Assembly (NCBI GenBank): GCA_027346765.1
Contig: DAIERN010000002.1
Span: 1 to 25,705 of the forward strand
DNA: 25,705 nt
From: Chloroflexota bacterium
GTDB lineage: Bacteria; Chloroflexota; Limnocylindria; Limnocylindrales; CSP1-4
Reading direction: 5' to 3'
A model generated the notes under the pieces. It was not told the DNA's origin. It did not search any database and was given only the letters and a program-made list of their open reading frames with translations. Positions 20,938-25,705 of the stretch are shown here, piece after piece. The position numbers and the translations under genes were made by a program. Within the stretch, counting starts at the first letter, position 1; the number at the start of each line of letters is the position of its first letter.

Positions 20938-22017
20938 ATGCGCGGCTTCCTGCCACTGACCATCGCCAACATCAAGAGCTTCTACCGCAACCGCGCGGCA
21001 CTCTTCTGGACGCTCGCCTTCCCGGTCATCTTCATCGTGCTCTTCGGCTCGATCTTCTCCGGCGGCACGCAGAACTTCCCGCTGGCGGTCGTCGACGAGG
21101 ACCACTCCGCCGTGTCCGGTCAGCTGATCGGCGGGTTCTCCGGCGTGTCCATCCTGGAGGTCGACCAGGTCGCGCGCGACGAGGCGCTGGCGCACATGCG
21201 TACCGGCGAGTTCGCCGGCGTGTTGATCATCCCGTCGGGCGCCGGGGCACAGCTCGCGGCCAATCAGCCGGTCAACCTGACGCTCATCACCGACCCGTCG
21301 CGCCAGACGGCCACAACCGCGCTCCAGCAGGTGGTCGCGCAGGTCGTCGCCTCGATGAACCTGCGCATCAGCAACGCGCCGACGCTGCTCACCGTCCAGC
21401 CGCAGACGATGCAGACGGAGAACATCTCCAACGCCGCCTACTTCGTGCCCAGCATCCTGGCCATGGCGCTGATGCAGCTGGGCGTCTTCGCGTCCATTCC
21501 GCTGGTCAGCCAGCGCGAGAAGCAGATCCTCAAGCGCCTCGCGGCCACTCCACTGTCGCGCATCACGTTCGTCGGCAGCAACGTGGTCATGCGGCTGATC
21601 ATTGCCGCGCTCCAGACGATCCTCATCGTGGGCATCGGGGCATGGCTGTTCGGGGTGACCATCGTCGGCAACGTGCTGGTGGTGGTCGGCTTCATCGCGC
21701 TGGGCGCGCTGACCTTCCTGGCAGTCGGCTACATCATTGCCGCGTGGGCGCGGACAGAGGAAACGGCCAACGCGGGCACGAGCATCGTCCAGTTCCCGCT
21801 GATGTTCCTCTCCGGCATCTTCTTTCCCATCTCGTTCATGCCCAGCTGGCTGCAACCGGTGGCCGCGGCGATGCCGCTCACCTACCTCGCCGACGCGCTG
21901 CGCCAGACGATGGTCGGCGGCGCGGCCTATGCGTCGCTGGGCGTCGACGCGCTCGTGCTGGGCGCGTGGATGATCATCTGCTTCCTGATCGCCGCGCGCT
22001 TCTTCCGCTGGCAGTAG
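20938..22017 (+). CDS. ABC-2-type transporter permease
   Basis: The 359-residue product has an N-terminal cytosolic IKSFYRNRAALFWTLAFPVIFIVLFGSIF, which gives TM1, then a ~140-residue extracytoplasmic region (PLAVVDEDHSAVSG to about residue 165), then five TM helices in the C-terminal half ending FLIAARFFRWQ. The loop REKQILKRLAATPLSRITF is the ATPase-contact coupling helix of ABC-2 permeases. A GAGAGAG sequence directly precedes the ATG. With the upstream ATPase it forms a minimal two-gene exporter; the substrate is unknown. Confidence 0.92.
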   Translation: MRGFLPLTIANIKSFYRNRAALFWTLAFPVIFIVLFGSIFSGGTQNFPLAVVDEDHSAVSGQLIGGFSGVSILEVDQVARDEALAHMRTGEFAGVLIIPSGAGAQLAANQPVNLTLITDPSRQTATTALQQVVAQVVASMNLRISNAPTLLTVQPQTMQTENISNAAYFVPSILAMALMQLGVFASIPLVSQREKQILKRLAATPLSRITFVGSNVVMRLIIAALQTILIVGIGAWLFGVTIVGNVLVVVGFIALGALTFLAVGYIIAAWARTEETANAGTSIVQFPLMFLSGIFFPISFMPSWLQPVAAAMPLTYLADALRQTMVGGAAYASLGVDALVLGAWMIICFLIAARFFRWQ

Positions 22018-22024
22018 CCAACTC

Positions 22025-22735
22025 ATGAGTGGCCGGCTCTACGTCGGCACGAGCGGCTTCGCGTATCCCGACTGGGCGCCGCTCTTCTACCCCGCCGGGC
22101 TCTTTGCCGCGGACCTGCTCAGGAGCTACTCCGCCCGACTACCCGCGGTGGAGCTCAACAACACCTTCTACCAGCAGCCCAAGCCGGACAAGGTCGCGGC
22201 CTGGCTCGCGGCCACACCGACCGACTTCCGTTTCGTGGTCAAGGCGCAGCGCGGCGGTTCTATGCGCGCCTTTGGCAGAGCCGCAAGGGAGACAGTGGAG
22301 TGGCTGACCGCGCCGTATCGGCTGTTCGGGGAGCGGCTGGGTGCGGTGTTGTATCGCGTCCCGGAGAACATCCGCCGCGACGACGAGCGGCTGCGGCTCC
22401 TCCTCGAGGCGTGGCCGGAAGACATCCCGCTCGTCGTCGAGATGCAGGACTCCAGCTGGCAGGCCGACGAGGTATTCGCGCTGCTGGCGCGTCACCAGGC
22501 CACGCTGTGCGCCACTGACCTCGACGATCGCGACCCACCCAATCTGACTCTGACCGGTCGGTCGATCTACCTCCGACTCCGCCGGACGACCTACAGCCAT
22601 GCCGACCTGGCCCGCTGGGCCGGCCGACTCTCTGCCTTCCTCGATTCAGGCACGGATTGCTACGTCTTCTTCCGCCACGACGAGGACGGCACGTCGGCGC
22701 TGTGCGCGCTGCGGTTGCGGGAGCTGCTGGCTTAG
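22025..22735 (+). CDS. DUF72 family protein (YecE-like)
   Basis: The 236-residue product shows the DUF72 hallmarks: VGTSGFAYPDWAPLFYP at the N-terminus, a VELNNTFYQQPK strand, FRFVVKAQR, the ERLGAVLYRVPENIRRD segment, VVEMQDSSW, and a C-terminal YVFFRHDEDGTSALCALRLREL. The family is a TIM-barrel-like fold of unknown biochemical function. It begins 7 bases after the ABC-2 permease stop, so it is probably co-transcribed with that pair. Its stop TAG (22733-22735) interlocks with the TAA (22732-22734) of the convergent lipoprotein gene. Confidence 0.9.
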   Translation: MSGRLYVGTSGFAYPDWAPLFYPAGLFAADLLRSYSARLPAVELNNTFYQQPKPDKVAAWLAATPTDFRFVVKAQRGGSMRAFGRAARETVEWLTAPYRLFGERLGAVLYRVPENIRRDDERLRLLLEAWPEDIPLVVEMQDSSWQADEVFALLARHQATLCATDLDDRDPPNLTLTGRSIYLRLRRTTYSHADLARWAGRLSAFLDSGTDCYVFFRHDEDGTSALCALRLRELLA

Positions 22736-23511
22736 GACTCCGGCAGAGTCTGCGGCTTGGGTGGAAAGTCAATGCCGCCGCCGTTGGTCACGTTGGGCGC
22801 GCTGATCGTGACCGGCTCGCCCCACAGGCTGAACTCATAGTCGACCTGCAATTGCCACTCGAGCTCGGTCGGCGCCGCGTCAATCGGGCTGGCAACCACG
22901 TAGTCAAGCGCGAGGTGTGCGCCCACGGGGATGCCGGCGGAATTCACGAAGATCAGGTACTCGGACGGGTCTTTCAAGGTGAGGGTGCCGCCCGCGAAGC
23001 TCACCTGGCCGAACAGTCCGCCGTCGAGCGCGGCCGCCGGATCAGTTACCCGCAACCGATGGACCACCCGTCCGTCGAGCGTGTCCTGCGCCTCGTAGGC
23101 AAGGCCTGTCTCCGTGAGGCCGAACAGCGGGTCGAGCTCGGTCCCCCCGGCGTTTTGCCAGCCCGAGTTCGCGAGATTCACGAACGAATTGCCGCCGACG
23201 CGCGCGTACGAGACCTGATTGCTCTGGCCAATCCCGGCGACCGCCACGGTGAGGTCGCCGGCGTAGTCCGGGCCGCTGAAATCGAACGCGGCGTCGAACG
23301 ACTGGCTGATCTGGCCAAGGCCACTCCCCTGGTCGCCAGCGCTCACCTGGTTCATCGTGCCGTGCCATTCCACGTGCATCGTGCGCGTGCCCGCCTGACT
23401 CGCGGCGATGAACGCGGGCACGATCTGATCTTGGGTCAGGGCCTGTGGCGCGCAGGCGAGGGCGAGCAGCGCGGACAGGCACGCGGCAACAAGGAATGTG
23501 ACGGCCCTCAT
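22732..23511 (-). CDS. Lipoprotein, LppX/LprG (LolA-like fold) candidate
   Basis: The 259-residue product has a signal sequence MRAVTFLVAACLSALLALAC with a lipobox (Cys20), then QALTQDQIVPAFIAASQAGTRTMHVEWHGTM. The mature part has alternating beta-strand patterns: DAAFDFSGPDYAGDLTVAV, VSYARVGGNSFVNLAN, EYLIFVNSAGIPVGAHLALDY and YEFSLWGEPVTISAP. This order matches bacterial lipoproteins of the LppX/LprAFG group, which have a LolA-like half-barrel and often carry lipids. The assignment is by pattern, not by named motif. It lies downstream of the PAP2 gene on the same strand, with a 9-base gap. Confidence 0.75.
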   Translation of the reverse strand: MRAVTFLVAACLSALLALACAPQALTQDQIVPAFIAASQAGTRTMHVEWHGTMNQVSAGDQGSGLGQISQSFDAAFDFSGPDYAGDLTVAVAGIGQSNQVSYARVGGNSFVNLANSGWQNAGGTELDPLFGLTETGLAYEAQDTLDGRVVHRLRVTDPAAALDGGLFGQVSFAGGTLTLKDPSEYLIFVNSAGIPVGAHLALDYVVASPIDAAPTELEWQLQVDYEFSLWGEPVTISAPNVTNGGGIDFPPKPQTLPES

Positions 23512-23517
23512 GGCGCC

Positions 23518-23523
23518 ACTCTA
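23518..23523 (-). promoter_or_regulatory. Possible -10 element (TAGAGT, minus strand) before the lipoprotein gene
   Basis: TAGAGT ends 6 bases before the ATG at 23511. Its first three bases are also the TAG stop of the upstream PAP2 gene, so the match may be accidental and the two genes may simply be co-transcribed. Confidence 0.25.
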
Positions 23524-24195
23524 ATCCCGGGGTGCGACCGTCCTCGTCATGAGCCCGAACCACGCCAGGCCCAGCAGCGCGCCGCCGAGCGCGTCGGTCG
23601 GCCAGTGCACGCCCAGCGCGACGCGGGCGTAGCCCATCACCACGGCGGCGATGAGGCCGGCGACCAGCGCGAGGCGGAACCGAAGAGCCGGCGGCGCCAG
23701 CAGCCACGCGACGGTCGCCAAAAGGGCCACGGCACGAACTACGTGACCACTCGGAAATGAAAACGAATCCGCCCCAAAGAAGTGCTCGGATGCCGGCGTG
23801 TCAGGTCGCGGCCGCTCGACCACGATCTTCACCACGAATGCCGCCAGGTCACTGACCAGGCTCAGCCCCACCAGAACTGCCGCCCGAGCGCCGCGGGCCA
23901 GCCACATGCCAGCGGTGACGAAGGCCACCAGCACCGACCAGAACGGCAGGTTGCCCAGGGTGTTGAGCAGCCTGAAGACATCACCAAAGAGGCCATCCTT
24001 GAGCGCGACAGCCGCGACCGCGCCCGGCTCCCATGGGGCCGGCGAATAGAGGAGTGCCCAGACGGCCAGCGTCAGAAAAGGCAGCAGCGCCAGCACCGCC
24101 AGCGCCAGCAACCTGCGGCGCTCGGCGTGGCCTGTGGGAGCTACACCCCGATGGGGTGCCAGACGGTCTTCATCTCCAGGAATGCGGCGATCCAT
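23521..24195 (-). CDS. PAP2-family membrane phosphatase
   Basis: The 224-residue product has five or six TM helices and the three PAP2 catalytic motifs: KIVVERPRPD (C1, KxxxxxxRP), FPSGHVVRA (C2, PSGH) and ARVALGVHWPTD (C3, RxxxxxHxxxD). It should remove phosphate from a lipid phosphate or pyrophosphate at the outer face of the membrane; undecaprenyl-pyrophosphate and phosphatidic acid are possible substrates. The ATG at 24195 puts the first 55 bases inside the end of the upstream ALDH-like gene in another frame. No better start exists before TM1. It is probably coupled to the ALDH-like gene upstream. Confidence 0.88.
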   Translation of the reverse strand: MDRRIPGDEDRLAPHRGVAPTGHAERRRLLALAVLALLPFLTLAVWALLYSPAPWEPGAVAAVALKDGLFGDVFRLLNTLGNLPFWSVLVAFVTAGMWLARGARAAVLVGLSLVSDLAAFVVKIVVERPRPDTPASEHFFGADSFSFPSGHVVRAVALLATVAWLLAPPALRFRLALVAGLIAAVVMGYARVALGVHWPTDALGGALLGLAWFGLMTRTVAPRD

Positions 24196-25172
24196 TCGGG
24201 CCTCTGCGCGCGGCGGTCGTCAAGCCAATCGAAACGCTCGTCTGCGCCGCGCGGCGGACGCGCCAGCCGCTTGACGTTCTCTATTGCAGCTTCCTCAACC
24301 GCCGTGCGCATGTCGCGCGGCACGCCCCACGTGTCGATGGCGTTGACGTCCATGTGGCCAGCCATGATCGGCACGAGTTCGCGCCTCAGCCCGGTCAGGA
24401 TGTTGATCACGCCGCCCGGCACGTCGGACGTGGCAAGAACCTCGCCCAGCGTCACCGCAGGCAGCGGACGTGACTCGCTCGCCAGCGCCACGACCGCGTT
24501 GCCGCCCACGACCGCCGGTGCGACGCGCGACACCAGACCCAGCAGCGATGAGGACTCGGGCGCCACGACGCCAACAACGCCGGTCGCCTCAGGGAAGGTG
24601 AAGTTGAAGTACGACGCGCCTACCGGGTTGACCGTCCCGAAGAGCTGGCTGATCTTGTCGGCCCAGCCCGCGTACCAGACCCAGCGATCGATCGCGCGGT
24701 CGACGACTGCCTCCGCGGCGGCGCCACTCAGCCCATCGGCTGCGGCCACCTCATCGACGAATTGCGCGCGGCGGCCTTCCATCAGCTCGGCCACGCGGTA
24801 CAGCACCTGGCCGCGGTTCATCGCCGTCTTGCCGCTCCACCCCGGAACCGCCGCGCGCGCCGTTCGGATCGCGTCACGCAGGTCCTTCTTCGATGACCGG
24901 ACCGCGTTCGCCAGTGGCGCGCCATCCGCGCCGCGCACCAGGTACGTGCGGCCCGACTCGGAGCGCGGGAACTGGCCGCCCACGTACAGCTTGTACGTCT
25001 TGCGCACCGCGATACGCACCGGAGCCTGGCCCGCGGCAGCGGCGGCCTTCGCAACGACCACATTTGCCTTCCGCGAACCAGATACAGCCGCCTTCTGACT
25101 TGATATCGGCATTGCGCTGCCGTCGCCCGGCTTACGAGTTGATCGACGCGCGCCGGGGCCTGTTCTAGCCAC
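24141..25172 (-). CDS. Short ALDH-like protein lacking the catalytic domain (probable pseudoenzyme)
   Basis: The 343-residue product aligns with the N-terminal half of NAD(P)-dependent aldehyde dehydrogenases from KTYKLYVGGQFPRSESGRTY (59-78) to ENVKRL (298-303). Compared with the ALDH consensus, the PWNF segment with the catalytic Asn is PESS (205-208). The NAD-binding Lys of KPAE is Leu230, although Glu233 remains. The sequence leaves the family just where ELGGK should follow; the whole domain with the catalytic Cys is missing. The tail ends FLEMKTVWHPIGV, like the oligomerisation strand that ends complete ALDHs (KTVW). An Ala/Lys-rich stretch fills residues 20-55. Starts at 25172 (GTG) and 25112 (ATG) are both possible. 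It lies downstream of a complete-type ALDH gene on the same strand and may hetero-oligomerise with it. Confidence 0.85.
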   Translation of the reverse strand: MARTGPGARRSTRKPGDGSAMPISSQKAAVSGSRKANVVVAKAAAAAGQAPVRIAVRKTYKLYVGGQFPRSESGRTYLVRGADGAPLANAVRSSKKDLRDAIRTARAAVPGWSGKTAMNRGQVLYRVAELMEGRRAQFVDEVAAADGLSGAAAEAVVDRAIDRWVWYAGWADKISQLFGTVNPVGASYFNFTFPEATGVVGVVAPESSSLLGLVSRVAPAVVGGNAVVALASESRPLPAVTLGEVLATSDVPGGVINILTGLRRELVPIMAGHMDVNAIDTWGVPRDMRTAVEEAAIENVKRLARPPRGADERFDWLDDRRAQRPEWIAAFLEMKTVWHPIGV

Positions 25173-25217
25173 TAGCCTGCCCCGCTTTCTATGTCATTCT
25201 CCAAAGTCGGCCGTCTT

Positions 25218-25237
25218 CCCGGGCTCCCCGGGCCCGG
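25218..25237. other. GC-rich dyads in the gap between the two ALDH genes
   Basis: The 129-base gap 25173-25301 holds CCCGGG-CTC-CCCGGG (25218-25232), running into the palindrome CCGGGCCCGG (25228-25237). There is no T-run on either strand. It may slow or partly stop transcription between the complete-type ALDH and the short ALDH-like gene. No clear promoter is seen for the latter. Confidence 0.25.
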
Positions 25238-25301
25238 TAGGGACGGTGATGCCGGTATGAAATCGGAAGTCGCGCCCTGCCACCCCCACCCGAGGCCGCC
25301 A

Positions 25302-25705
25302 TCAGTGGCCGCCGTCCATGTACGCCAGCAGGCCCGGCAAACCGCCCTCGCGGCCGTAGCCCGACTCCTTGTAGCCGCCGAACGGCGAGGTGGGATCGAA
25401 CCGATTGAACGTGTTCGCCCAGACGACACCGGCGCGCATCTTGCTGACCATGGAGAGGATGCGGCTGCCCTTCTCGGTCCAGACCCCGGCGCTCAGCCCA
25501 TACGCGGTGTTGTTTGCCTTCTCGACCGCCTCAGCCGGGGTGCGGAAGGTCAGCACGGACAGAACGGGGCCGAAGATCTCTTCCTGGGCGATCCGGCTCG
25601 ACTGGGCGACGTTGGTGAACAGGGTGGGCCGGAAGAACCAGCCGTGCTCGGGGAGCTGGCAGGCGGGCTGGTAGAGCTCCGCGCCCTCCGCCACGCCGCT
25701 CGCCA
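25302..25705 (-). CDS. Aldehyde dehydrogenase, C-terminal part (5' end outside the window)
   Basis: The frame is open to the window edge; only the last ~134 residues are seen, and the true start lies beyond 25705. The fragment carries ALDH C-terminal signatures: WFFRPTLFTNV, IAQEEIFGPVLSVLTF (EEIFGPV with the conserved Glu and Phe), EAVEKANNTAYGLSAGVWT, AGVVWANTFNRFDPTSPFGGYKESGYGREGG, and a terminal LLAYMDGGH. The catalytic Cys lies in the missing part. It is a regular, probably active ALDH that shares a strand with the short ALDH-like gene 129 bases downstream. Its substrate cannot be inferred. Confidence 0.93.
   Translation of the reverse strand, partial: ASGVAEGAELYQPACQLPEHGWFFRPTLFTNVAQSSRIAQEEIFGPVLSVLTFRTPAEAVEKANNTAYGLSAGVWTEKGSRILSMVSKMRAGVVWANTFNRFDPTSPFGGYKESGYGREGGLPGLLAYMDGGH

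Noticed and set aside
23518..23523. TAGAGT as strong evidence for a separate lipoprotein promoter
   Set aside because: Its TAG is also the PAP2 stop codon, so the match is confounded; it is listed only with low confidence and not counted in the leaderless finding.

Overview
This is a high-GC (estimated mid-60s percent), gene-dense bacterial window. It has no RNA gene, no CRISPR array, no intact mobile element, and no gene-free stretch longer than about 220 bases. The content (coenzyme F420 biosynthesis with an F420-type luciferase-like oxidoreductase, many lipoproteins, OmpR-type two-component systems, FtsX/LolD-type ABC transporters, an actinobacterial-style short ALDH-like gene) fits Chloroflexota or a related Terrabacteria lineage. 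That placement is inference; there is no rRNA or marker gene to prove it. A recurring TANNNT hexamer 7-9 bases upstream of start codons suggests that leaderless transcription is common in this genome.

Layout. (a) 1-3186: F420 region. A partial + strand gene (possibly the end of cofD) and a convergent lipoprotein are followed by cofC, cofE and an LLM-class oxidoreductase in one + strand run. (b) 3143-12459: an envelope-sensing and transport region. A minus-strand OmpR-type regulator/kinase pair is divergent from a small acidic secreted protein. Between them is a ladder of half-sites with an exact 11-bp pitch, which looks like an OmpR/PhoB-type operator. A strong terminator closes the acidic-protein gene. 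A second regulator/kinase pair follows, then a tightly overlapping cluster: PsbP-like lipoprotein, two LolD/MacB-type ATPases and a 905-residue FtsX-type permease. (c) 12479-16752: a thioredoxin-reductase-like flavoprotein with a G-tract palindrome (CsoR-family-like operator) over its promoter, an intergenic cluster of four 16-bp repeats, an ABC exporter, and an orphan DppB-type permease. (d) 16782-18622, minus strand: a citrate-synthase-family protein and a nicotinamidase. (e) 18777-22735, plus strand: a Fur-family regulator overlapping a ZIP metal transporter, then an ABC-2 ATPase/permease pair and a DUF72 protein. (f) 22732-25705, minus strand: an LppX/LolA-like lipoprotein, a PAP2 phosphatase, a short ALDH-like protein lacking the catalytic domain, and the C-terminal part of a complete-type ALDH cut by the window edge.

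The most interesting unit is 3143-12459. Two OmpR-type two-component systems flank a small acidic secreted protein of unknown function with internal repeats, and feed into a lipoprotein/ABC/FtsX cluster. The second is the ALDH pair at the right end, where the shorter partner keeps the NAD-domain scaffold and the C-terminal oligomerisation tail but has lost every catalytic element.
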